A program made the translations under genes and the position numbers. A stretch of DNA of 64,000 nucleotides from contig NZ_CP067019.1 in NCBI RefSeq assembly GCF_016599715.1, positions 1,984,001 through 2,048,000 on the forward strand, in the 5' to 3' direction. This document shows positions 56,891-64,000 of this stretch, piece by piece; the stretch's first letter is position 1; every line of letters begins with the position of its first letter. The notes under the pieces were generated by a model that was not told the origin of the DNA, ran no database searches, and worked only from the letters and a program-made list of their open reading frames with translations. The DNA comes from Acinetobacter sp. CS-2 (GTDB taxonomy: Bacteria > Pseudomonadota > Gammaproteobacteria > Pseudomonadales > Moraxellaceae).

Positions 56891-58024
56891 TTAAGATTTA
56901 TTCATTCCACTGTTACTCGATTCTATCACCAGATGATTCAGATTTTCCTGCAAGGCACGTAAACACGTTGTCGCTTCAGCACGTTTCTGCATCCCCTCTT
57001 TTTGTACCTGAATCACGTCATTCACTGTTTTAATGAGGGTATTCTGCACATGTTCAAGCGTTTCGATATCAATCACTGAACGCTGGTTGGCTTTGGCCGT
57101 AGCCACCGAATTTTGATGCAGCAAGTCGGCATTACGGCGTAACAGGTCATTGGTGGCATCATCTATACTATTCGCCAGCTGGACACTGTTTTTCTGTTCA
57201 TGCAGGGAAATAGCCAAGCTGATCTGGTTTTTCCAGGCCGGTAAAGTAATGTTTTTAATGGCATAAAACTTATCGACCAGCATCAGGTTATTGGACTGGA
57301 TAATCCGGATCATCGGCAAGGTTTGCATGGCAGACTGCTGCAAAATCTGTAAATCACTGACCCGTTTTTCCAGATTATTGACCAGATGATTCAGGTCATA
57401 GATCTTTTGCACCGTAGGCTGATCTTGGGCTTGGGCCGCTAAATGTGCAATTTGCTGTTGAATTTCCTGCTCTTTTAATTTCCCCGCTGCAATATAGATA
57501 CCCAGCTGTCGGTATTCCTCCTGCACCCCCTGAAACATTTTATCCAAAGTGTCCACTCGGGTTTTCAAGCCCGATTGGGACGTTTCAATTTCCTTGACCA
57601 GCACATCAATCTGTTCTTGGGTGCTATTAAAATGCTGATCAAAACTTTGCTTGGCACCTTTCATTTTACTGATCAGGCCACCTAAAAAACCCGTACTTTG
57701 TTTCTTGTTCAAAATACTGCTGCTATTCAACTGCTGGGCAACCTGCACCACCTGATTTAACTTTTGACCGGTCGTGTCCAGGTCTTTATTTTGTACCAGA
57801 TTCAGCAGTTCATCGGTATAACCCGACGTTTTTGTTGCAATATTTTTCCCATATTCCGCAACTGCATTATGGCTCATTTCAGCCAGTTCCTGATGTGCAT
57901 TCATCACTTCATTAAAATCTGAATCCTGCAAACCAATTTCCTGTAAATTCAGTTGCTGGAACTTTTGCTGAACAAGATCTTGAGTGACTTCAGCGGGTAA
58001 ATCTTTAGATTCAAAATCGGTCAT
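56891..58024 (-). CDS. TelA/KlaA family toxic anion resistance protein
   Basis: 377 residues, almost entirely helical and coiled coil. TelA family landmarks: LGGLISKMKGAKQSFDQHF after a low-complexity N-terminus, RVDTLDKMFQ, YIAAGKL, and the C-terminal QSNNLMLVDKFYAIKNITLPAWKNQISLAI. Plasmid homologues give tellurite resistance, phage inhibition and colicin tolerance by unknown means; the chromosomal gene here has an ordinary setting. 20 bases behind the 58045 gene. Confidence 0.88.
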   Translation of the reverse strand: MTDFESKDLPAEVTQDLVQQKFQQLNLQEIGLQDSDFNEVMNAHQELAEMSHNAVAEYGKNIATKTSGYTDELLNLVQNKDLDTTGQKLNQVVQVAQQLNSSSILNKKQSTGFLGGLISKMKGAKQSFDQHFNSTQEQIDVLVKEIETSQSGLKTRVDTLDKMFQGVQEEYRQLGIYIAAGKLKEQEIQQQIAHLAAQAQDQPTVQKIYDLNHLVNNLEKRVSDLQILQQSAMQTLPMIRIIQSNNLMLVDKFYAIKNITLPAWKNQISLAISLHEQKNSVQLANSIDDATNDLLRRNADLLHQNSVATAKANQRSVIDIETLEHVQNTLIKTVNDVIQVQKEGMQKRAEATTCLRALQENLNHLVIESSNSGMNKS

Positions 58025-58044
58025 GCTTCACCTGAATAGTATGT

Positions 58045-58833
58045 TCAATGTATGGGTTTCTCGAGTGATTTTCTTAAAATATGAATTAATTTCTCTCTGC
58101 TATGCTCCAGCTTGTCCAGTTCAATGCCCGAACTGTTCTGGTGACTTTGTTTAACATGATATTGCCAGGCAGGAATCAGTACTTGCTGCGCTTCTTTAAA
58201 ACGGTCCAGCAAAGTAAAAGAAAGCTGCTGCGATAATTGCATCTGTGTAATTGCAATATCATTACTAGCTTGTAAAGTTTGTAATGAATTGATTTTTTTC
58301 GATAACCTTTCAGAAAAGTTATCCAGAGGATGTACATTCTTGACGAAATTTGGATATTCCAGCAAAAACTCTTGCGCTGCCCGAATGTATTTTGCCATTT
58401 GCTCACGATGCCCGAGTAACTGCTGAAAACGTGCCTGAGACTTTTGTATTTCAATCTGCAATTTTTGACTTAATTGATTGGCCCGATGAAGCAATTGGTC
58501 CAGGTTTTTATAATACTCGACCTGCCCGGAACCATATTCCAGATCAATCCCCAACCACTTTTGCAAGACATTAAACTTGCGGCGGGTCAGATATTTTTTT
58601 GAATCGGCCAATGCCTGAATCAGCTGTTCTATGGTGCTACTTAATTGCTGGGTCAGATGTGGATCAACCCCGTTTAATAGCACCGACTGAGCCTGAATGA
58701 CTGAATCGGCATAATGATTCAGACGATATTGATCCTGCAGCAAAGGGACCAAATCATTCTGCTGAATAGACAGCAGTTCAGCCCGATTCACTTCAATGTC
58801 GGCTAAGGCAACAAGCATATCTATCTGAGACAT
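58045..58833 (-). CDS. TelA-like helical protein, first gene of the unit
   Basis: 262 residues, soluble, helical, Gln/Leu-rich. The C-terminal segment (QQLSFTLLDRFKEAQQVLIPAWQYHV) has the same pattern as the end of TelA (LVDKFYAIKNITLPAWK), so I take it as a diverged TelA relative. Role unknown; probably partners with TelA. Confidence 0.6.
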   Translation of the reverse strand: MSQIDMLVALADIEVNRAELLSIQQNDLVPLLQDQYRLNHYADSVIQAQSVLLNGVDPHLTQQLSSTIEQLIQALADSKKYLTRRKFNVLQKWLGIDLEYGSGQVEYYKNLDQLLHRANQLSQKLQIEIQKSQARFQQLLGHREQMAKYIRAAQEFLLEYPNFVKNVHPLDNFSERLSKKINSLQTLQASNDIAITQMQLSQQLSFTLLDRFKEAQQVLIPAWQYHVKQSHQNSSGIELDKLEHSREKLIHILRKSLEKPIH

Positions 58834-59185
58834 AATATTGGAAACTCAACAAAATCATTTTTATAGTACGACTTCTGTATAAAAGATCATGTAGTGTTTT
58901 GCAATTTTTCCGTACCTCCATCAGAGATGTGGCTAAAAGCTAAAATAGGGTTTGGCAATCCGTCGGAAAAACAATCTGCTCTGTACTCATAATAAATTTA
59001 TTATTCAAATGTTTATAAAATAAAAGACACTTTCAGGTCATTTTTAGCGCGTGTTTTTATCGGATTATCCAAGATTTGATAGTTGAATTCTTTATTCTAT
59101 GCTTCAGCGAATACAGGAGTATTCAGCGGCAATGAAAATTCAAATAAAAAATCGATTTCATGGATCTGAATCGGAGAATAATGAG

Positions 59186-60436
59186 ATGAAAAACAAAAAT
59201 CTTTTCCTCAAATGGAGTGTAAATGCGTTATTTGCATCAATCGCATTCACATCCCTGAATAGCCATGCCACGACATCTTCAATGCCTGCCCCGGCGAATA
59301 GCCAACAGGTATTTTTTGTGGGCAATAACTGGGATGGAACGGTAACCGTCATTCGTCCATCGGGTAATTTTAGTAAAATCGGTGTAATCAACATGGTTCC
59401 TGATCGCAAAGAGCGTTTGACGGAAATCCACCTCAATCCAATTAAACTGATTGCCTATACTTACATTCAGTCCACTGCTGGAGAAGGTCATGATCAGCTG
59501 GTGGATGATATGTATTCCACACCAGATGGCAAATCTGTGGTGGCATCACGCCCAAGTTTTGCCGATGTGGTGTCGATTAATATTGCGACGGGTAAAATCA
59601 ACTGGCGTACTCCTATAGAAGGCTTCCGTGCCGATCATATGGCAGTTTCTCCTGATGGTCAGCGCTTAGCGGTATCGGCATCTTCAGGCAATGTGGTTCA
59701 GGTGCTGGATATCAATACCGGTAAAGAATTGGGACGCTTTGCAACTGGCGACAAACCACATGAAAATATTTTCTTTAACGGTGGCACAAAGATTCTAAAC
59801 TCAGCCATTGGTAATGTGGAAACCTCGATGGATGCTGCATGGCAAGATTTTACCAAGGGTAAACGGTTGCTCACTATTGCTGATGCCAACACGTATAAAG
59901 TAATCAAAACGATTGATTTCCGTCCGGCGCTGGATGCAGTTGGCCGTAAAGATTTATCCAATGCTGTGCGTCCAGTCGTGTTTAGCAAGGATGAATCTAA
60001 AATTTATGCGCAAGTTTCATTTTTTAATGGCTTGATCGAGTATGACCTGAATCAGGATAAAATCACTCGCATTGGCCAATTACCGGGCAGCTCGACTATT
60101 CCCTCTGACCGGACAAAATATGTAAATGACTCGCGTCATCATGGATTATCAATTAGTGCCGATGGTGAGAAATTATGTGTGGCAGGCACTATGGATGACT
60201 ATGCAACCATTGTCGACCGTTCAACATTGAAAGCTGGCAAGCTGATAGCTGTAGGCAAACCCTACTGGGCGACACAAAGTTCGGACGGAAAAAGTTGTGT
60301 GATTTCGGAGAGCACCAATGATGTGGTTACCGTGATTGATTTTGCAACGGGCGAAAAAGTGCTGAGTGTTCCTGTCGGAAACCATCCACAACGGGTTCGA
60401 ATCAGTTATGCACCTGCGGGCTGGTCAACACCTTAA
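59186..60436 (+). CDS. Secreted YVTN-type beta-propeller protein
   Basis: 416 residues from MKNKNLFLKWSVN; GGAG nine bases upstream fixes the ATG, and a signal peptide ends near SHA. The mature part is a seven-bladed propeller-like repeat region: DGTVTVIRPSG, STPDGKSVVASRP, VSPDGQRLAVSASSGNVVQVLDI, FATGDKPHENIF, SISADGEKLCVAG and VVTVIDFATGEKVLSVPVG, the WD/YVTN pattern. Exported to periplasm or surface; ligand unknown. Frame reaches back to 59099. A terminator follows at 60460. Confidence 0.85.
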   Translation: MKNKNLFLKWSVNALFASIAFTSLNSHATTSSMPAPANSQQVFFVGNNWDGTVTVIRPSGNFSKIGVINMVPDRKERLTEIHLNPIKLIAYTYIQSTAGEGHDQLVDDMYSTPDGKSVVASRPSFADVVSINIATGKINWRTPIEGFRADHMAVSPDGQRLAVSASSGNVVQVLDINTGKELGRFATGDKPHENIFFNGGTKILNSAIGNVETSMDAAWQDFTKGKRLLTIADANTYKVIKTIDFRPALDAVGRKDLSNAVRPVVFSKDESKIYAQVSFFNGLIEYDLNQDKITRIGQLPGSSTIPSDRTKYVNDSRHHGLSISADGEKLCVAGTMDDYATIVDRSTLKAGKLIAVGKPYWATQSSDGKSCVISESTNDVVTVIDFATGEKVLSVPVGNHPQRVRISYAPAGWSTP

Positions 60437-60459
60437 CTGTTTATTTGTTATAAATCGTA

Positions 60460-60486
60460 CAGACCTGATCTTAAGATTAGGTCTGC
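60460..60486 (+). terminator. Terminator of the beta-propeller gene
   Basis: An 11 bp stem CAGACCTGATC/GATTAGGTCTG (one G-T pair), loop TTAA, then T-rich sequence. Confidence 0.65.
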
Positions 60487-60519
60487 TTTTAATTTAAATG
60501 CAAGAGCAGGATTTCTGGC

Positions 60520-61005
60520 ATGGATCGCAGCATACGACTTAGTCTTATTATCGGCTTTATTGTGACCTTGTTACTCATCATTGTGGTTTATCTATTTAAA
60601 CCGCTCCCCCAAAATCTCCCCAATACAGCAAAACCGAAAAAAAAACCAATCCCAACTGAAACTACTTTAGAAAAAAAAGCAGTCGTTAGCGCACCAACTC
60701 AAGCCAATCCAGTGGCGGTATCCAATCAGGCAGCATTACTTCAACAACGTGACCGGCTATATAAAAATTTTTCAGCAATGAGCGACGCTTTGAGTCATGG
60801 ACAGCAGCCCGATTTACGTCAGGTGAGCCAAATGTTGGAACAGCAAAAACAGCTGGTCAGAACAGGCACGGTTGCTGCGAATGAAGCTATTTCATATTGC
60901 CAGTTTTTAAGGCAGATTTTACCGGAAATGGAACGTCAGATTGACCAAAATATTATAGAGTTAGAACAGCTTAAGCGTAGTGCTATACAAAAAGTACAGT
61001 CGTGA
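60520..61005 (+). CDS. Small membrane-anchored coiled-coil protein
   Basis: 161 residues with one N-terminal membrane segment (about 7-28), a Pro/Lys-rich linker (TAKPKKKPIPTETT) and a helical C-terminal domain with one Cys and heptad spacing (about 75-160). No known family recognised. Follows the propeller gene on the same strand after a terminator. Confidence 0.6.
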   Translation: MDRSIRLSLIIGFIVTLLLIIVVYLFKPLPQNLPNTAKPKKKPIPTETTLEKKAVVSAPTQANPVAVSNQAALLQQRDRLYKNFSAMSDALSHGQQPDLRQVSQMLEQQKQLVRTGTVAANEAISYCQFLRQILPEMERQIDQNIIELEQLKRSAIQKVQS

Positions 61006-61175
61006 TGATAAATAACATTAATGAACTTCTTTCATCAGCACCTTTTATTTCTTCCTATGAAGGGAAAAAATAAAGACGATTTATCAGGTATGGAAAAATT
61101 TAATATAGTCTGAAACATTAAAATATATTGCCTTATCTATTTCACCCAATATTAATAAATAGTGTGCTCGTCCAA

Positions 61176-61466
61176 TCATTTTTGCAGCTCAGGTGTCAAT
61201 CCTCTCAATTCTTGACAAAATTTTTCAAAGGCTTTGCTAAATAGATGATCATTTACAACTTTCGCACATTTAGCAAAGGAAAGCCCAAGACCATACAATC
61301 CAATTTATTCTAAATTTGAGGGAACTACCAATCCCAATACATCAAGATTTTCACCTTTGATTTTTTGATCTAATACTTTCTCAGCTAAGGTGCTTACAAT
61401 GCATTTTTCATTCTTATTAAGTTCTAAAAATTGATTATCTAAAGCATGATAAAAAATGAAAACCGC
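61176..61466 (-). pseudogene. Decayed gene fragment with internal stop
   Basis: A frame of about 97 codons on the minus strand reads as one protein (FYHALDNQFLELNKNEKC, LAEKVLDQKIKGENLDVLGL, then LGLSFAKCAKVVNDHLFSK and KFCQELRGLTPELQK before TGA) except for a TAA at 61305-61307. It has no start codon at its head and sits directly after the 61468 microprotein. Family not recognised. I read it as a remnant of a longer gene. Confidence 0.5.
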
Positions 61467-61467
61467 C

Positions 61468-61581
61468 TTAACCAATCTCTTTCAAACAATCCCGACACAC
61501 CTTGATTTCTTTGTCATCAACCGTGTAGTCAACTTCAGTAGCACTATGCAGGCCAAATAAACACATTAAGAATTGGAGCAT
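61468..61581 (-). CDS. Cys-x2-Cys microprotein, copy 1
   Basis: 37 residues, MLQFLMCLFGLHSATEVDYT then VDDKEIKVCRDCLKEIG: a short hydrophobic N-terminus, an acidic middle and a VCRDC pair that looks like half a zinc ribbon. GGA precedes the ATG by seven bases and the T run of a terminator hairpin ends ten bases before it. A paralogue lies at 62032-62148 with the same leader layout, which supports both being real genes. Family unknown to me. Confidence 0.65.
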   Translation of the reverse strand: MLQFLMCLFGLHSATEVDYTVDDKEIKVCRDCLKEIG

Positions 61582-61591
61582 AATTTTTTCC

Positions 61592-61651
61592 AAAAAAAAA
61601 GTCCCATGCGAGGGATGCATAGGACCAAAACCAGAGAAACTACAGCGTTTC
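61592..61651 (-). promoter_or_regulatory. Leader with GAAAC/GTTTC stem-loop and terminator before microprotein copy 1
   Basis: Minus strand: GAAAC-GCTGTA-GTTTC (61636-61651), then a 9 bp terminator stem (61601-61609, 61617-61625, one G-T pair) followed by nine T (61592-61600), directly in front of the ribosome site. Termination here would switch the gene off, so a conditional attenuator is possible. Confidence 0.6.
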
Positions 61652-61790
61652 AATTTGTTGGCGCATTCTAAATATGTATTTAAAATATATGAATAGCAAA
61701 AACTACCAAAATTTATAAAAGATGAAATTTTATAAATAAAAACCAGAGTATTTTTATGCTTTAGTTTTTATACATATTCTAGAAAAAGAA

Positions 61791-61826
61791 AAGCCCCGAC
61801 ATATTAATGACGAGGCTTATATGTCG
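61791..61826 (-). ncRNA. Overlapping hairpins, candidate structured RNA
   Basis: CGACATAT/ATATGTCG (61797-61804, 61819-61826) and a terminator-like AAGCCCCG/CGAGGCTT (61791-61798, 61811-61818, one mismatch) cross each other, so they form a pseudoknot or exclude each other. T-rich sequence follows on the minus strand. Confidence 0.4.
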
Positions 61827-61858
61827 TAATACTTTCGACAAAAGATAAAAATCTTCAA

Positions 61859-61897
61859 TAAAAAAGCCTGCTTAACTCTCCAAAATTAAACAGGCTT
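61859..61897 (-). terminator. Minus-strand terminator in the 61-63 kb cluster
   Basis: A 12 bp stem with one mismatch (61864-61875, 61886-61897) followed by TTTTTT on the minus strand. Its arms (CCTGnTTAA type) resemble those of the hairpin at 62365-62403. No ORF precedes it, so it should end a short non-coding transcript starting in 61900-62030. Confidence 0.65.
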
Positions 61898-62031
61898 AAT
61901 TGCGCCAATACCTTAGAATTGTTGGAGTTATTATTTGTTTTCAGTGAAATATAAGATTAAATTATTTCAGCATTGTGAAAATAAAAAAATATGATTATTA
62001 ATTTAATTAATCGCATTTTTTTGATCAGTAA

Positions 62032-62148
62032 TTACTTCACTTCTTTCAAGCAATAACGGCATACCTTAATTTCTTTACCATCAATCGTGTATTCAATTTC
62101 AGTCGCATCATGAAGACCAAATAAACGCCTTAAGAAACAATGAAGCAT
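62032..62148 (-). CDS. Cys-x2-Cys microprotein, copy 2
   Basis: 38 residues, MLHCFLRRLFGLHDATEIEY then TIDGKEIKVCRYCLKEVK. About 60 percent identical to copy 1, with FGLH, TIDGKEIKVCR and CLKE shared. GGAG lies seven bases before the ATG. The pair VCRYC could bind a metal. Differences between the copies are mostly conservative (E/D, V/I, I/L), which argues for selection on protein. Confidence 0.7.
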   Translation of the reverse strand: MLHCFLRRLFGLHDATEIEYTIDGKEIKVCRYCLKEVK

Positions 62149-62163
62149 TACTTTTCTCCATGC

Positions 62164-62247
62164 AAAAAAAAAGCCCACACATGGAAAGACGATGTGGGCT
62201 TATAAACTAAGGATCTTGAAAGACCATTCAGAAACTACAGCAGTTTC
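62164..62247 (-). promoter_or_regulatory. Leader with GAAAC/GTTTC stem-loop and terminator before microprotein copy 2
   Basis: Minus strand: GAAAC-TGCTGTA-GTTTC (62231-62247), then an 8 bp terminator stem AGCCCACA/TGTGGGCT (62172-62179, 62193-62200) and nine T (62164-62172), ending 16 bases before the ATG. Same order as at copy 1 although the intervening bases differ. Confidence 0.6.
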
Positions 62248-62364
62248 TATTGACTATTTTGTACACTATTCAAGTAACATTCAGTGGCGGAATATACCAA
62301 AAATTAAAATATTACTAATTTAATCAAAATTTTAGAAAGACTTGATTAATAATATATTAAATAT

Positions 62365-62403
62365 TAAAAAACCCGCTTAATCTGGGGATGTGATTAAGCA
62401 GGT
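62365..62403 (-). terminator. Minus-strand terminator, upper part of the cluster
   Basis: A 12 bp stem (62371-62382, 62392-62403) with one mismatch, followed by T on the minus strand. No ORF in front; 62404-62580 shows no gene. Confidence 0.65.
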
Positions 62404-62624
62404 GAAGTCTTTGATAACCATTTTATTATTTTTATTAATGCTGTGCTCTCTTGATGTAGTTAAAAATTATCACTCTAAAGCAAATTACAAAGTATAAAAA
62501 ATATGCATAAATAGTTTCTGTTCGGTTACTTTAAGTTATTTTTGATTTTTGTTAGACAATAATAATTATTAAAATCTAATCTGGGTGCCCTGATATTGCT
62601 TACACAAAAAACATTTCTCAGGGC

Positions 62625-62715
62625 ATTAAAAACGCTCACATTGCTGTGAGCGGTTATGGTACTTCTCGTCTTTCCGAGTGTCAGTCGTTTTTCCCAGCTA
62701 GGCGATATATAACTT
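62625..62715 (-). ncRNA. Candidate small RNA
   Basis: On the minus strand an 8 bp perfect stem CGCTCACA/TGTGAGCG (62633-62640, 62645-62652; loop GCAA) is followed by TTTTT. A TATATA-like -10 lies about 70 bases upstream (62705-62711). Within are an ACTCGG-AAAGA-CGAG type hairpin and no ORF. Downstream TGCCCTGA/TCAGGGCA (62586-62593, 62618-62625) forms another stem. A family of C4-antisense-like sRNAs has been reported in Acinetobacter; whether this belongs to it needs a covariance search. Confidence 0.45.
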
Positions 62716-63155
62716 CGTCTAACCTGATAAAAAATTACCCGGTATTTGCTATTTAATCAATCAGTTTATTTCGTAATTTTTTGATAAATATCACGTTTAT
62801 TTCACAGCTGATCTGATTTTGAATTGATCACCACAGAAGTTCTATGCTTTGGTCCATAACGACTCACAATTAGACAAACCTAACATGCATAGTCTGCTTT
62901 ACTTGCTTTCGTTCTAAGTTTTTGTTTGGGTTGTCACCCCCATGCGAGATTTTTACTCTAAAGCATGTTCTGCTAAGCGACACCAAAGCAGGTTTAAGCC
63001 ACTATGGCTATGAGGTGACGTGAACCGCACTTTCTTAGCTTAGGTATTTTCATGACGTAAATTCCAAAAATCTTGACGTAAATTTAACTGCAATATCGGT
63101 AAAAAGTAGTGATTATAAAAAAGATAGTGCAGATAACGGTGAACATTCCTCAAGA
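62716..63155. other. Gene-free stretch before tRNA-Val terminator
   Basis: About 440 bases with no frame of coding character. Short imperfect repeats (GACGTAAATT twice near 63054-63085) are the only structure I see. Confidence 0.4.
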
Positions 63156-63159
63156 CAAT

Positions 63160-63199
63160 AAAAAAGGGTTTTAAGCTACTGATTTCGCTTAAAACCCTT
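63160..63199 (-). terminator. Terminator after tRNA-Val
   Basis: A 13 bp stem AAGGGTTTTAAGC/GCTTAAAACCCTT (63164-63176, 63187-63199) followed by T on the minus strand, 22 bases behind the tRNA. Confidence 0.88.
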
Positions 63200-63220
63200 A
63201 TAACATAACGTTTAGAATAT

Positions 63221-63297
63221 TGGTAGGTATAAGCAGACTCGAACTGCTGACCTCTACGATGTCAACGTAGCGCTCTAACCAACTGAGCTATACACCT
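63221..63297 (-). tRNA. tRNA-Val (anticodon GAC)
   Basis: 77 bases including an encoded CCA. Acceptor stem AGGTGTA/TATACCT with one G-T pair, D arm GCTC-GAGC, anticodon stem CTACG/CGTAG with loop TTGACAT (GAC at positions 34-36), T arm AGCAG-TTCGAGT-CTGCT and A73, the valine discriminator. Reads GUC and GUU. A single tRNA with its own terminator. Confidence 0.97.
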
Positions 63298-63328
63298 AAG
63301 TATTGTGAATCATATTCACTTTTATTTT

Positions 63329-64000
63329 TTAAGACAAGTGCTTTCTATTATTTTTTAAAGTATTTGCACATGTTTTAAGCATTTTTCTAAATTGCTTTAT
63401 TTGCTGGTGATTTTGCATTAAAGAATAGTGCTGTTGCTGATAATGCTGTGCTGTTTGAATAAATATCTGTTGCTGGTCCTGTTCTGCCCGTTCAGCCAAA
63501 CGAAGCATCCAGCTATAAAAAGTTTCTGCAGGCTGCTTGCGCAAGCTGAGTTCCAATTGTTTGGAAAATTGTTGAATGGCACGCTCATAATCTGAAACCG
63601 ACCGACTGTTTCGATAAAAAATCCAGATAAAATAAACCGCCACCACCAGCAGAATACTCAATAACATGATGATACTGCTGGCATAAGCATTTTTAATACC
63701 CAGCTTGGACAACCAGCCTTGCTGCTTTTCGGCATCATAGCCCACCACCTTGCTTTGCCATTGATAACTCGCATAGTCACTCCAGATTCTCAGGTTTTTC
63801 ATCACTGCAAACTGGCGATATCTCCATTTCTGTTCTTTATTGCCCAAAATACTGCGATCACTTTCAATATAATTTTGCATTCCCCCATCTATGCGTTGTG
63901 GCGCGATAATCGCTGTAGGATCGATTCTTTGCCATTTTCCATGCAACAAGACTTCGGTCCATGCATGTGCATCGAGCTGTCGCACCTCCCAGCTGGCTCG
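63329..64000 (-). CDS. TgpA-like transglutaminase membrane protein, C-terminal part, cut by window edge
   Basis: 224 codons remain before the right edge, with no start in the window. The head contains the end of a transglutaminase core (QLDAHAWTEVLL with the catalytic His and WQRIDPTAI with the Asp), then a linker, one membrane segment (about residues 108-130) and a C-terminal helical DUF4129-like domain (ETFYSWMLRLAERA). Resembles Pseudomonas TgpA, an essential-like inner membrane protein. Role in the cell envelope inferred from family. Confidence 0.85.
   Translation of the reverse strand, partial: RASWEVRQLDAHAWTEVLLHGKWQRIDPTAIIAPQRIDGGMQNYIESDRSILGNKEQKWRYRQFAVMKNLRIWSDYASYQWQSKVVGYDAEKQQGWLSKLGIKNAYASSIIMLLSILLVVAVYFIWIFYRNSRSVSDYERAIQQFSKQLELSLRKQPAETFYSWMLRLAERAEQDQQQIFIQTAQHYQQQHYSLMQNHQQIKQFRKMLKTCANTLKNNRKHLS

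Noticed and set aside
56891..58833. Plasmid-borne tellurite resistance operon
   Set aside because: No terZABCDE, klaB/klaC or plasmid genes are present; surrounded by ordinary chromosomal genes.
61061..63200. Prophage or genomic island
   Set aside because: A tRNA lies nearby, but no integrase, attachment repeat or phage gene is present, so the gene-poor region is not supported as an island.

Overview
The window is a stretch of chromosome from a member of the genus Acinetobacter (Moraxellaceae), AT-rich with almost entirely housekeeping gene content. The genus call rests on gene arrangements and families seen here: a fused prephenate dehydrogenase/EPSP synthase next to hisC and pheA, hisZ followed by purA, a Vfr/Crp regulator divergent from an OsmC protein, a long-tailed CsrA, a hemP/Fur unit and a scattered type II secretion ATPase. 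I cannot name the species from sequence alone.

Layout. 1-9.3 kb: a DUF945 protein (cut by the window edge), clpB, an OsmC protein divergent from crp/vfr, the Tas aldo/keto reductase, an M48 lipoprotein protease, a small membrane protein and purA. 9.4-17.7 kb: hisZ, a small coiled-coil membrane protein, a GAPDH/Epd-like dehydrogenase, then the rightward run alaS, lysC, csrA. 17.7-24 kb: rnhB, two related Cys-rich exported proteins flanking a cytochrome b561, an adenine-deaminase-type enzyme with its purine permease, and yaaA. 24.1-26.7 kb: an IS607-family element (serine recombinase TnpA, TnpB) sits inside an alpha/beta hydrolase gene; removing it restores the frame exactly. 26.8-38.7 kb: the aromatic amino acid cluster pheA-hisC-tyrA/aroA, a PfpI/DJ-1 protein, an acyl-CoA dehydrogenase, dctA, a TrpD2/YbiB protein, and nadK with a YeaC-like gene. 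39-50 kb: PBP1b, a TPR lipoprotein, a Nudix/ThiE-like fusion, a Fur-controlled hemP that is very short, a QseBC-like two-component system with YgiW, a GspE/PulE ATPase, an MgtC/DUF4010 membrane protein and trmO. 50-56 kb: fpr, a CDF transporter divergent from its MerR regulator, trhP with a YfhL ferredoxin, and ahpF. 56-61 kb: a three-gene unit with TelA and a TelA-like protein, a YVTN beta-propeller and a small membrane protein.

61-63.2 kb is different. It holds a decayed gene, two paralogous 37-38 residue proteins with a Cys-x2-Cys motif, and at least seven minus-strand intrinsic terminator hairpins within about 2.1 kb, the rightmost belonging to the tRNA. Two of the hairpins end only 10-16 bases before the start codons of the two microproteins, and both leaders share a GAAAC-x6/7-GTTTC stem-loop. 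This repeated leader-terminator-microprotein module is the most promising undescribed element in the window. The window ends with a tRNA-Val(GAC) and the C-terminal part of a TgpA-like transglutaminase.

Mobile DNA is limited to the IS607 element. I see no prophage, CRISPR array, rRNA operon or replication origin.
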